Below, piece by piece: positions 54,170 through 61,494 of a DNA stretch of 64,000 nt (positions are counted from its first letter, which is position 1; every line of letters begins with the position of its first letter). The DNA is from Rhizobium mesoamericanum STM3625. GTDB lineage: Bacteria; Pseudomonadota; Alphaproteobacteria; Rhizobiales; Rhizobiaceae. The notes below the pieces were generated by a model. That model saw nothing but the letters and a program-made list of their open reading frames with translations. It had not been told where the DNA came from and did not search any database. Location of the stretch: contig NZ_HF536772.1 in NCBI RefSeq assembly GCF_000312665.1, forward strand, positions 3,207,066-3,271,065. Direction: 5' to 3'. The translations under genes were made by a program, and so were the position numbers.

Positions 54170-55059
54170 TAGCCACCGTAGATCGCCGCGTTCAATTCAC
54201 GGACGGCGCTCGCGGTGCGGGGGCCGAAACCGAGCAGGTACAGGCCGTCCATGCGGATGATTGCCTTGTTCTGCGCAGCCGGCGTCAAGGCCAACGCCGG
54301 CTGCTTGAGAAGATCTTCATTCTTCGTGGCCGACCCGTCGCCACGGTTCATCATCAAAATGACGTCAGGCTTGGCATCGATGATCGATTCGTCGCTCAGC
54401 GGCTTGTAGCCGGCGAAATCGCCGACCGCGTTGACGCAGCCCGACAGCGTGATGATGCCGTCGGCCGCAGTGCCTGTTCCAGACGCGAGGATCTTGCCGC
54501 CCTGCATGTTAAGGATGAACAGAACGCGCTTGCGCTCGCCTGCGGAACGTTTGGCGGCGTCGGTGATTGCCGTGTCCAGGTCCGCGCCGACCTTTTCTTC
54601 CAATGCCTTTGCCTTTTCAGGGTGGCCAAGCAGCTTGCCGACCCGATCGATCTTCGCAAGTATCCCTTGGCGGGTGTAGGCGTTCGGTACCGTCTCGAAT
54701 GGGACGCTCGCATTCTTCAGCACGTTCAGCGCCTCTGGCGGTCCGGATCCCTCGATCGCGATGATTGCTGTCGGATTCATCGCGAGAATTCCCTCCGGCG
54801 ACAGAGCGCGCATGTAGCCGACATCGGGCAGCTTCATGGCCGCTTCGGGATACACGCTCGTCGTGTCACGCGCGATCAGACGATCCTGCTCACCCAACGC
54901 ATAGATGATCTCGGTGACGTCGCCGCCAACTGATACGAGGCGGCTCGTATCCAGCCTGTCTGCAGCGACACCACTCGATAGGGGGACCAGCGACAGCGCA
55001 ATTGCCAACGCCGAAAACGCTATCGCCCGATGCCGCTTGCTCTGCGGTTGCTTACGCAT
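54169..55059 (-). CDS. hmuT: Periplasmic heme-binding protein HmuT
   Basis: The product of 296 residues has an export signal (HRAIAFSALAIALSLVPLSS) and a helical-backbone binding fold typical of heme receptors: RLVSVGGDVTEIIYALGEQD, the heme-ligand region DTTSVYPEAAMKLPDVGYMR, and GFGPRTASAVRELNAAIYG at the end. I chose the ATG at 55059 because AAGGGG lies 6 nt upstream; in-frame ATGs at 55065 and 55077 lack such a site. It hands heme to HmuUV. Confidence 0.92.
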   Translation of the reverse strand: MRKQPQSKRHRAIAFSALAIALSLVPLSSGVAADRLDTSRLVSVGGDVTEIIYALGEQDRLIARDTTSVYPEAAMKLPDVGYMRALSPEGILAMNPTAIIAIEGSGPPEALNVLKNASVPFETVPNAYTRQGILAKIDRVGKLLGHPEKAKALEEKVGADLDTAITDAAKRSAGERKRVLFILNMQGGKILASGTGTAADGIITLSGCVNAVGDFAGYKPLSDESIIDAKPDVILMMNRGDGSATKNEDLLKQPALALTPAAQNKAIIRMDGLYLLGFGPRTASAVRELNAAIYGG

Positions 55060-55073
55060 CGTCATCCCCTTGT

Positions 55074-56126
55074 TCAAGCCGCGACGCTGGTTCCTGCGCG
55101 CGGCAGGTTTTCCATGATCAAGCGCCAGTCGTCGCGCTCATCGTTGCCTTCCTTGCGCTTGCCAAAGAACTGGATGATCATTTCACCGTCGGCATTGAAG
55201 GCCTCGAGCGACGTCACATGGCCGTCCTTCGTCGGCTTGCGCACGGCCCATGTCTCGGCGATGTGATCTCGCCGAAGGTGCAGATGGAAGGTCGGATCGA
55301 GGACGTTGATCCACGGACCCATGAGTTGCACGCTGAAGATCGGACCGGAATGGATCTGCACGATGCCGTCGTTGGCGACAAAGCACATGATCGGCAGGCC
55401 TGCCTTCACCGAGGCGTGCATCATCTGTGCTGTTGCCGTGTTGTCGAGCTGCCAGGCATAGTCGTCGCCCACTGTGCGCAAGGCGGCACGGCGTCCGATC
55501 TTCAACTTGCGCAGCATCCCGAAGAATTCATGCGTGTCGGTAAGTTTGCTCCAGTGCTCGCGCAATGCGTCGCGCGTGACCTCGCCGCTTTCATCCGTTG
55601 AGGATTGCGTCAGGTCGGCGGCGAATTCCTGCGATTGGTCCTCGTGCTTCAGATCGCGGACGATCGCATGGTAGGCCTCGACATTCGAGTTCGGGCGAAG
55701 ATGGATTTTGTGAACGGCGTTTCCGGCCTTGTCGAAATATTGGAGGCTAAGACGCTCCTGGTCGCCGTCCTTCTTGGAGACGGCAAAAGCATGTGCCCAG
55801 CGATTTGGGAAAATGCGCAAGTCGATGTTTTCCCCAAGCACGACCGAGGCGTGCGGACCGACGGTGATGTTTTCGTAAACGCCGATCTTTTCGTGAACAG
55901 CGCTTTCGTTGCGGGAAAGAGCCATGACTTCGCCGAGTTCAACGACCCGCTCCAGAAGCTTCAAGGCGCTGCCGTCGATGCGGGTTGCGCCAATGCCAAC
56001 CCCGGCTGCAACAAGGGCTGCTTCCGAAATATGAAGCCGAGCGGCGATATCGCGCTCGCGCATCGTCGGATTCTCTGTACGAAATGCGCGTATGTCGGCG
56101 GGAGCCGGTGTCGTTGTATCAGTCAT
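55074..56126 (-). CDS. hmuS: Hemin-degrading/trafficking factor HmuS
   Basis: This 350-residue cytoplasmic protein has the two-repeat HmuS/HemS fold. N-terminal sequence REENPTMRERDIAARLHISE-like is present as RTENPTMRERDIAARLHISE; other family stretches are WAHAFAVSKKDGDQERLSLQ, GLPIMCFVANDGIVQIHSGP and HLRRDHIAETWAVRKPTKDG. HmuS-type proteins bind imported heme and may degrade or traffic it. It is the second gene of hmuPSTUV, 9 bp after hemP. Confidence 0.93.
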   Translation of the reverse strand: MTDTTTPAPADIRAFRTENPTMRERDIAARLHISEAALVAAGVGIGATRIDGSALKLLERVVELGEVMALSRNESAVHEKIGVYENITVGPHASVVLGENIDLRIFPNRWAHAFAVSKKDGDQERLSLQYFDKAGNAVHKIHLRPNSNVEAYHAIVRDLKHEDQSQEFAADLTQSSTDESGEVTRDALREHWSKLTDTHEFFGMLRKLKIGRRAALRTVGDDYAWQLDNTATAQMMHASVKAGLPIMCFVANDGIVQIHSGPIFSVQLMGPWINVLDPTFHLHLRRDHIAETWAVRKPTKDGHVTSLEAFNADGEMIIQFFGKRKEGNDERDDWRLIMENLPRAGTSVAA

Positions 56127-56135
56127 GTTCTAGCC

Positions 56136-56318
56136 TTACTTATTGAGAATGAGTTTACCCTGACGGGTGATTTTCATGCGGTAGACCACGCCGTCGTGAC
56201 GGATCATGATCTCGGTCGCTCCGCGAAAAATGTCTGCACTTTCCAGAACGCGCATTTCTGCCGCTGGTTCGCGCTGCCGCGACACGTGACTAAAGCTATC
56301 CGGCTTCTCAACCATCAT
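56136..56318 (-). CDS. hmuP: Hemin uptake protein HemP/HmuP
   Basis: The 60-residue protein matches the HemP family core: RVLESADIFRGATEIMIRHD, then GVVYRMKITRQGKLILNK. HmuP is reported as a co-activator of heme-uptake gene expression in rhizobia. It heads the minus-strand heme operon, with a RirA-type box 64-78 bp upstream. The second ATG (one codon in) is an equal start candidate. Confidence 0.92.
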   Translation of the reverse strand: MMVEKPDSFSHVSRQREPAAEMRVLESADIFRGATEIMIRHDGVVYRMKITRQGKLILNK

Positions 56319-56381
56319 GTTCGATTGATTTTTTTCCGCTCATCCGCGGCGTCCAAACGCCCGGAAAATCCATAATTATCT

Positions 56382-56396
56382 TGACTCTCATAGTCA
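56382..56396. promoter_or_regulatory. RirA-type iron-responsive operator between hmuP and the tonB-side genes
   Basis: TGACTCTCATAGTCA fits the iron-responsive motif TGA-N9-TCA and is nearly a full dyad (TGACT...AGTCA). It lies between the divergent hmuP and the gene at 56467, so it could repress both when iron is plentiful. Confidence 0.7.
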
Positions 56397-56466
56397 TCAT
56401 TTTCTAAGGACGCAATAGCGGAGTTAAAGACTCAAGTTTTAGCATTTATTCATGGAAGGAATTGCA

Positions 56467-56904
56467 GTGAGCAAGGTTGCGGCGCTTTTGACGAACGGTC
56501 TGATCGTGGTTGCGAGCGCATCGCAGGTTTTTGCTCAGAATGCTGCCGCAGCGTCGTCTACCAAAGGCCTCGAGGTTGAGCTGAATGGAATTTCGCCTTC
56601 AAAAAAGGGGTGCGTAATGACATTCGTTGCGCTCAACAATCTCGCTGCGCCGATCAACAAGATCTCCTTCGAGCTTGCTTTTTTCAACGACAAGAACGCA
56701 GTCGACCGGGTCACCGTGTTGGATTTTCGCGATCTGCCGCCGGGTAAGAAGCGCGTGCGTCAGTTCGATATGCCGAACATGAACTGCGAGAACGTCACGC
56801 GCGTGCTAACCAACGATGCCCCGGTTTGCGACGGGCCGGCTGCTGGGGAGTGCATGAAGGGTCTCGTTACCCGTTCTAAGGTTTCTGTTCCATTCGAGGG
56901 TTGA
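56467..56904 (+). CDS. Secreted protein upstream of tonB, unknown function
   Basis: The product is 145 residues. A signal peptide (SKVAALLTNGLIVVASASQV, cleavage near FAQ-N) precedes a mature beta-rich domain with GCVMTFVALNNLAAPINKIS, LPPGKKRVRQFDMPNMNCEN and PVCDGPAAGECMKGLV; four cysteines could pair. I do not recognise a named family, though a gene in this place accompanies tonB in rhizobial heme loci. I prefer the GTG at 56467 because AAGGA lies 6 nt upstream; the ATG at 56452 has no ribosome site. It shares the iron-box region with hmuP and precedes tonB by 55 bp. Confidence 0.75.
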   Translation: MSKVAALLTNGLIVVASASQVFAQNAAAASSTKGLEVELNGISPSKKGCVMTFVALNNLAAPINKISFELAFFNDKNAVDRVTVLDFRDLPPGKKRVRQFDMPNMNCENVTRVLTNDAPVCDGPAAGECMKGLVTRSKVSVPFEG

Positions 56905-56959
56905 GTGTTCGCGGCGTGAGCCGGCGGCGTTCTGGTTCAACTGGCCGAGGCAGGCACAA

Positions 56960-58219
56960 ATGGCAGTTTCAGCGAAATCCAAGTCGAGAATCATTCTCGT
57001 TGAGGAGCCGGTCGCCAACAACAGGATGATCGACAACACCCCCGACATGCATCCCGGTCACGAGTTGTCGGATCTTCGCGATGTGCCACGACAGCCGGCT
57101 GCAGAGGCTGTCATCCACTACGCCCGGCTGGTGTTGATTGAAGCCTTTCCGCAAGATCCTAGGAGTGCGAGCAGTACGGTCGTGGCTGCTCCAGAGATGG
57201 ATGCGAGTGTAAAAAGGGACGAGTGCGCAAAGCTGTGCCAACGCAATGTGGTGATCGCCTGTCTGAGTTCCTTCGGCTTGCATGTCATCCTTGTCGTTGC
57301 ACTCGGACTCTGCTTGGCTCAGTCTCCTCAGGAGCCTATCGAAGAAGCTGGCGATGCAGTGAGCGTTGTGATCCTTGGCGATTCGAACATCGACCATGCT
57401 GCTGCCGGCAAGAATGTCGACGAGCCGCAGCCCGAACAGATCGCCGCCGAGACCATACAGGCGCAGACAGTGCAGCCGACCGCGGGGACACCGACTGAGG
57501 TAGAGCCGCCGGAGCCGGTCGTCCCGGCGCAGGAGGTAACGCGCGTTTCCTCGGAGAGCTTGGTCGCTGCCGAGCCGGAAATCCTGACCTCACTCTCACC
57601 GGCCGAAACATCCGTAGTGCAGCCGATGACGACAGAGCTGCTGTCGAACACTGGGCCGGCTGCCCAGGCAACACCTGAAGGGGTGATGCCTGTCCAACCC
57701 ATTGAGACCGCGGTCCTGGCTTCAGGGCCCGACAAGCCAATGTCCAAGCCTGAGCCAAGGTCGGAAGCGCGCGTTAAGAAGCCGATAGAGAAGAGGGAAC
57801 CACCAAAGAAGGCCAAGCAAGCAGCCGGATCGGGCGGCGAAAACAAGCAAGATTCCAGGAAGGGACTGGTGGAGGGAACCGAGACGGCAACGGCGAGTGA
57901 GAATTCGAGCGGCGCCGGCAACAGCGGCGGAGCAGGCAGTGCAGCCGTCGCCAACTATCCGGGCAAGGTACGATCCCGCATTCTCCGTGCACTTAGGGTT
58001 CCCTCCGCACTAAAGCGCGAGCCCGCGAGTGTCTCGCTTAGCCTGACAATTGTTTCCTCAGGTGCCTTGAGCAGCGTCAGGGTCGCGCGAAGCTCAGGAA
58101 ATTTGCAGTTGGATCAAGTGACTGTCGATGCCGTCCAACGCGCCGCACCGTTTCAACCGCTGCCCGAAGGGAAACGGGTCTGGTCATTTACTCTCCCATT
58201 TCAGGTTGGATCGCGCTGA
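56960..58219 (+). CDS. tonB: TonB energy-transducing protein
   Basis: The protein has one inner-membrane segment (VVIACLSSFGLHVILVVALG, about residues 96-120), a Pro/Glu-rich periplasmic spacer, a Lys-rich stretch (EARVKKPIEKREPPKKAKQA), a Gly/Ser linker, and a C-terminal TonB domain (YPGKVRSRILRALRVPSALK, then ASVSLSLTIVSSGALSSVRV). It transmits proton-motive energy to outer-membrane heme and siderophore receptors. From the ATG at 56960 (GAGGCAGG upstream) it has about 95 residues before the membrane segment, far more than usual. Starting at the ATG at 57197 would leave 16, as in typical TonB. exbBD are not in the window. Confidence 0.87.
   Translation: MAVSAKSKSRIILVEEPVANNRMIDNTPDMHPGHELSDLRDVPRQPAAEAVIHYARLVLIEAFPQDPRSASSTVVAAPEMDASVKRDECAKLCQRNVVIACLSSFGLHVILVVALGLCLAQSPQEPIEEAGDAVSVVILGDSNIDHAAAGKNVDEPQPEQIAAETIQAQTVQPTAGTPTEVEPPEPVVPAQEVTRVSSESLVAAEPEILTSLSPAETSVVQPMTTELLSNTGPAAQATPEGVMPVQPIETAVLASGPDKPMSKPEPRSEARVKKPIEKREPPKKAKQAAGSGGENKQDSRKGLVEGTETATASENSSGAGNSGGAGSAAVANYPGKVRSRILRALRVPSALKREPASVSLSLTIVSSGALSSVRVARSSGNLQLDQVTVDAVQRAAPFQPLPEGKRVWSFTLPFQVGSR
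56984..57000. promoter_or_regulatory. Irr-box-like dyad inside the 5' part of the tonB frame
   Basis: CGAGAA-TCA-TTCTCG (56985-56999) is a perfect dyad whose core AGAA-N3-TTCT matches the centre of the rhizobial iron-control element TTTAGAA-N3-TTCTAAA. It lies about 200 bp before the downstream tonB ATG at 57197. Outer bases deviate, so it may be chance. Confidence 0.3.
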
Positions 58220-58224
58220 AAATA

Positions 58225-58239
58225 TGAGTCCAATACTCA
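58225..58239 (+). promoter_or_regulatory. RirA-type operator upstream of the DUF2325/monooxygenase operon
   Basis: TGAGTCCAATACTCA matches TGA-N9-TCA and is symmetrical over five bases on each side (TGAGT...ACTCA). It sits 91-105 bp before the DUF2325 start and 6 bp after tonB, in a locally AT-rich stretch. Confidence 0.65.
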
Positions 58240-58329
58240 ACTTAATACTTTACTGTAAATATCAAGTTTAATAAGGTCCGCTAGCACACGCAGGAATCGT
58301 GTGACGATTAACGAGCAAACGGGTGGCCA

Positions 58330-58737
58330 ATGGCTCGAAAGACGAAGAAGAGTTCCAACCGCGAGATCCGCGTTAACCCCACTATCGGGTCGGTTCGGGA
58401 AGCATCCGGGCAGTCCAAACTTGATGGACGCAGTTTCCTGTATGTCGGCGGTCGGGACTGCCAGGTGGCGCATCTTCGCCAGATTGCCAGCAATTTCGGA
58501 GCAGAACTGATCCATCACGACGGCGGTTTGCGCGAGGCAGTCTCCCGCATTGATACCGTGCTTCCCTCTGTCGACTGCGTCTTTTGCCCGATCGACTGTA
58601 TCAGCCACGATGCGTGCCTGCGCGTGAAGACCGGCTGCAAGAAATTCGGCAAGGCTTTCATCCCGCTTCGGAACGGCAGCAAGTCCAGTCTGGAACGTGC
58701 GCTGCAGACAATGAACGAAAGAGACAATTCCCGATGA
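58330..58737 (+). CDS. DUF2325 protein in a heme/iron operon
   Basis: This 135-residue protein has a basic N-terminus (ARKTKKSSNREIRVN) and the DUF2325 domain: SFLYVGGRDCQVAHLRQIAS, ELIHHDGGLREA, then VDCVFCPIDCISHDACLRVK and CKKFGKAFIPLRNGS. Cysteines at C-x2-C and later positions could bind metal or heme. Its function is unknown. A RirA-type box upstream and the coupled genes downstream point to iron or heme metabolism. Its stop overlaps the next ATG by 4 bp. Confidence 0.83.
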   Translation: MARKTKKSSNREIRVNPTIGSVREASGQSKLDGRSFLYVGGRDCQVAHLRQIASNFGAELIHHDGGLREAVSRIDTVLPSVDCVFCPIDCISHDACLRVKTGCKKFGKAFIPLRNGSKSSLERALQTMNERDNSR

Positions 58738-59003
58738 ATGAAGAACGCGTTGACGGGGTCATGATTATCGGCCTGCACAAGCTTGCCGCTCAGCGAGGGG
58801 ACGGCCTTGTGCCGGAGCTCTATCATCTGCTGCTGCGCAATGCCGAGCGGCGCCGAGACCATCCCAACGTATCCGAGTTTCCGCTCTGGGAGGCAAGGAT
58901 GCCCGGAGAGCCTCCTGAAAAGCCGCTTGGTCTGGAGCGTGCAAACGGCAATAATGTGGTGGCGCTCGCATCGGTGCGGGCGGGTGCAAAATGCAAAGGG
59001 TAG
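58734..59003 (+). CDS. Hypothetical protein coupled to DUF2325
   Basis: The product is 89 residues: mostly helical N-terminus (MIIGLHKLAAQRGDGLVPEL, then YHLLLRNAERRRDHP), then a Pro-rich tail. I recognise no family. Its ATG overlaps the DUF2325 stop (ATGA), and it ends 9 bp before the IsdG-like gene, so it is a real member of this operon by position. The frame extends 150 bp upstream inside DUF2325, but coupling makes the ATG at 58734 the sensible start. Confidence 0.7.
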   Translation: MNEERVDGVMIIGLHKLAAQRGDGLVPELYHLLLRNAERRRDHPNVSEFPLWEARMPGEPPEKPLGLERANGNNVVALASVRAGAKCKG

Positions 59004-59012
59004 GGACGTTTC

Positions 59013-59327
59013 ATGTATATTGCGATGAACCGTTTCAAGGTTGCGATCGGATCCGAGACGCATTTCGAGGAGGTCTGGCGCAAGCGCGATTCCAGCCTCT
59101 CGCAGGTTCCGGGCTTCGTCGAGTTCCGCCTGCTGCGCGGCGCGACGAATGCGGAGGAGGACTACACGCTGTTTTCCTCGCATACGCTTTGGCGGAGTGA
59201 GGAAGACTTCGTGAATTGGACGAAGTCTGAAAACTTCCGCACCGCGCATCGCAATGCCGGCGAGCGCAAAGGCATGTACAAGGGGCCGCCAGTCTTCGAG
59301 GGATTTTACGTGGTACCCGGCATCTGA
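59013..59327 (+). CDS. IsdG/HmuQ-like heme monooxygenase (ABM domain)
   Basis: The 104-residue antibiotic-biosynthesis-monooxygenase fold protein shows MYIAMNRFKVAIGSETHFEE, VWRKRDSSLSQVPGFVEFRL and HTLWRSEEDFVNWTKSENFR. IsdG-type heme oxygenases share the Asn near residue 6, the Trp near 65-70 and the following His; here N6, W69 and His79 (TAHRNAG) fit by eye. It is therefore a good candidate for cytoplasmic heme degradation releasing iron, like Bradyrhizobium HmuQ/HmuD. An antibiotic-type monooxygenase is the alternative. It ends an iron-boxed operon next to tonB and hmu. Confidence 0.8.
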   Translation: MYIAMNRFKVAIGSETHFEEVWRKRDSSLSQVPGFVEFRLLRGATNAEEDYTLFSSHTLWRSEEDFVNWTKSENFRTAHRNAGERKGMYKGPPVFEGFYVVPGI

Positions 59328-59497
59328 ACGGTCGATCAATAAAGATCGGGTCGGTGGAAGTTCTTCCCGTTCCGTCATTGCTTGATCTCAACCAAACGTC
59401 GGCGCTCGATGACGACGCGCTAGGCTTGATCGGATCATCGATCGGTCACCGACCATCTGATCTTTGCGGTTTGGGCACATGCCCGTCAGCTGATCGA

Positions 59498-59866
59498 TCA
59501 GTCTCGGCGGGTAAAAGCGCCCACTGCAATCGCCAGCCAGCCGAACATCATGGCAAACCCGCCCGTGGGTGCAGCCAACGGGAACAACCCCGAGCCCAGA
59601 TAACGCAGGGCGACGAGATCACCGGCGAAGAGCAACGTTCCCACGACAATGAGGATGCCGGCGAGCCATGCAGTCCTGAGCTTCTCAGCGCCGATGGCAA
59701 GAGCGAGCAGGGCAGGGGCATGCGCCAGGCACATCGCCGAAGCCGAAGCGACCAGATGCGCGTCGCCGCCGCCATGCGCCGCGGCAGCGGCCAACCCCAC
59801 GCCGGCAAAGCCGAACAGACCGGCGAACAGATAGAATAACGGCGCAATGCGCGCGTTCAGCATCAT
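59498..59866 (-). CDS. DUF423 membrane protein
   Basis: The 122-residue inner-membrane protein has four hydrophobic segments: APLFYLFAGLFGFAGVGLAA, ASAMCLAHAPALLALAIGA, TAWLAGILIVVGTLLFAGDL and APTGGFAMMFGWLAIAVGAF. This is the DUF423/YgdD pattern, function unknown. It lies 8 bp downstream of the truncated hemoglobin gene on the same strand, so they are probably co-transcribed. Confidence 0.82.
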   Translation of the reverse strand: MMLNARIAPLFYLFAGLFGFAGVGLAAAAAHGGGDAHLVASASAMCLAHAPALLALAIGAEKLRTAWLAGILIVVGTLLFAGDLVALRYLGSGLFPLAAPTGGFAMMFGWLAIAVGAFTRRD

Positions 59867-59874
59867 GGTCGTCC

Positions 59875-60264
59875 CTATTCCTTGTTCTGCATGTGAAATG
59901 CGAGCCGTTCGATGGGCGGAAGAATGACCTCGCGCAGCTTTGGATTGGCAACGGTTTCTTCAAGCGCGCGACGGAAGCAGAGCAGCCACTCGTCGCGCTC
60001 CGCCGGGCCGATCTCGGCAACGAAATGCCGGCTTCTGAGGCGCGGATGGCCGCGCTTGTCGGTATAGAGCGGCGGGCCGCCGAGATACCCGGTCAGGTAT
60101 TCGTAGAATTTCTCTTCGCTACCTTCCAGCGATGGCGGATGTACGGCGCGAACCTGACGCGCTTCCGGCAGCGTATCCATCAATTCATAGAAGCGGTGCG
60201 TTAGCGCTTGCACGGCCGCGTCGCCGCCAATTGCCTCGTAAAGCGTAATGACTTTTTCCGTCAC
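59875..60264 (-). CDS. Group II truncated hemoglobin
   Basis: The product is 129 residues. Family marks are LYEAIGGDAAVQALTHRFYE, PSLEGSEEKFYEYLTGYLGG with the group II loop, GPPLYTDKRGHPRLRSRHF containing the proximal His, and ERDEWLLCFRRALEETVANP with the conserved Trp. Such proteins bind O2 and react with NO or peroxide. I chose the GTG at 60264, with AGGA 9-10 nt upstream; the frame is open 50 codons further without globin sequence. It is divergent from the TetR gene. Confidence 0.87.
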   Translation of the reverse strand: MTEKVITLYEAIGGDAAVQALTHRFYELMDTLPEARQVRAVHPPSLEGSEEKFYEYLTGYLGGPPLYTDKRGHPRLRSRHFVAEIGPAERDEWLLCFRRALEETVANPKLREVILPPIERLAFHMQNKE

Positions 60265-60372
60265 GGTCCCATTCCTCGAAATCGAACTGTTAATGCACCG
60301 CGAGGAAGGGGACTGCAACCGCCTCGAATCTGTCCGCGGCAATTCGTCCGCACCACAGCGTCGTAAATCCTC

Positions 60373-60399
60373 TTGACAAAACCGTCCAGACGGTATCTT
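60373..60399 (+). promoter_or_regulatory. Promoter with embedded dyad operator ahead of the TetR-SMR pair
   Basis: TTGACA (60373-60378) and TATCTT (60394-60399) form a plausible promoter. The perfect dyad ACCGTC-CA-GACGGT (60381-60394) fills the spacer, an ideal place for a TetR-family repressor. The TetR ATG is only 9 bp past the -10, with no ribosome site, so the transcript may be leaderless or nearly so. Confidence 0.65.
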
Positions 60400-60407
60400 T
60401 TCTCTCA

Positions 60408-60968
60408 ATGTCACTGGCTCACCATCGCCGCAAACAGCCTCTCGTCGTGCGCCAGCAGTTGCTGGATGTGGCCGCGCGGCTGACGATGGAGCAAGGAATG
60501 TCGGCTGTCACATTGGACGCCATCTCCGGCGCATCGGGGGTCAGCAAGGGCGGACTCTTGCACCACTTCCCGACGAAGAATGCACTGCTTGATGCTTTGT
60601 TCGAGAGCCTTCTCGATCGCTTTGACGCCGATATCAATGAGCGTATGCGTGAGGACGCCCTGCCACATGGCCGATTCAGTCGGGCCTATCTGCATGCTGT
60701 GGCCAATCTCAAGGAGAACCCCGACGAATCCGCTCATTGGGCGCAGATTACGGTGGCACTCCTTGCCGAGCCCCGACTTCGGCAGCGCTGGCGCGCGTGG
60801 GTCCAGGAGCGAACAGAGGAATATGTTGGTACGGATTCGTCCGTCGAGGCGCAGATCGTGCGGTTCGCGGCCGATGGCCTCTGGCTTGCCGACATGCTCG
60901 GTAGCCATGACGACGGCAGCGATCGACCTGCGCTGATTGCCCGCCTCGTCGAACTCACCAACAAGTAA
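60408..60968 (+). CDS. TetR-family regulator of an SMR efflux gene
   Basis: The 186-residue repressor has an N-terminal HTH (RQQLLDVAARLTMEQGMSAV, then GASGVSKGGLLHHFPTKNAL) and a TetR C-terminal domain of the type LSAHWAQITVALLAEPRLRQ. It is 15 bp upstream of the SMR gene and its promoter contains a perfect dyad, so I infer autorepression plus control of the pump. The inducer is unknown, probably a cationic or hydrophobic compound. Confidence 0.87.
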   Translation: MSLAHHRRKQPLVVRQQLLDVAARLTMEQGMSAVTLDAISGASGVSKGGLLHHFPTKNALLDALFESLLDRFDADINERMREDALPHGRFSRAYLHAVANLKENPDESAHWAQITVALLAEPRLRQRWRAWVQERTEEYVGTDSSVEAQIVRFAADGLWLADMLGSHDDGSDRPALIARLVELTNK

Positions 60969-60983
60969 AGCAGGACTTCCGCC

Positions 60984-61325
60984 ATGGCTCCAGCCACCGT
61001 CTATGCACTGCTCTTTGCTGCGATCGCGCTCGAGGTGATCGGCACGACGGCATTACAGCTGTCGCAGCAGTTCACGCGCGTCGGCCCCACAATTGTTCTG
61101 GTCGTCTGCTACGCTGCTGCATTCTACTGCCTGTCCGTGACACTGAAGATCATTCCCGTCGGTATCGCCTACGCGATCTGGAGTGCGCTCGGCATTGTCC
61201 TGATATCCGCAGTCGGCCTCATCTATTTTAAGCAGCGCCTCGATGCACCGGCGATCGTCGGGCTGGCTCTGATCATCGCTGGTGTGCTGGTGGTCAATGT
61301 TTTCTCAAAGTCCATCTCCCATTGA
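60984..61325 (+). CDS. SMR-family multidrug efflux protein
   Basis: This 113-residue four-span membrane protein has ALLFAAIALEVIGTTALQLS with the essential Glu of TM1, then AFYCLSVTLKIIPVGIAYAI, WSALGIVLISAVGLIYFKQR and GLALIIAGVLVVNVFSK. It closely follows the EmrE/QacE pattern, exchanging protons for lipophilic cations. It is co-transcribed with the TetR gene. Confidence 0.9.
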   Translation: MAPATVYALLFAAIALEVIGTTALQLSQQFTRVGPTIVLVVCYAAAFYCLSVTLKIIPVGIAYAIWSALGIVLISAVGLIYFKQRLDAPAIVGLALIIAGVLVVNVFSKSISH

Positions 61326-61494
61326 TTTCGCCCGCAACGGGGCTTGCCTTCTAGCCAACGTTGACCCGATGCGATCCCGCAAGAAGATGTCGTAGCGACA
61401 TTTTGACTGTCGCCAGGCGGCCTTGTGAAAAAATGGCGCCATATCCATATCTTTTTTAACTTTTGACGGCTTATTTTTCTGCATTGGACAAATC

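Noticed and set aside
59490..59501. 12-bp palindrome CTGATCGATCAG at the end of the DUF423 gene
   Set aside because: Overlaps the stop codon and has no promoter nearby; probably chance.
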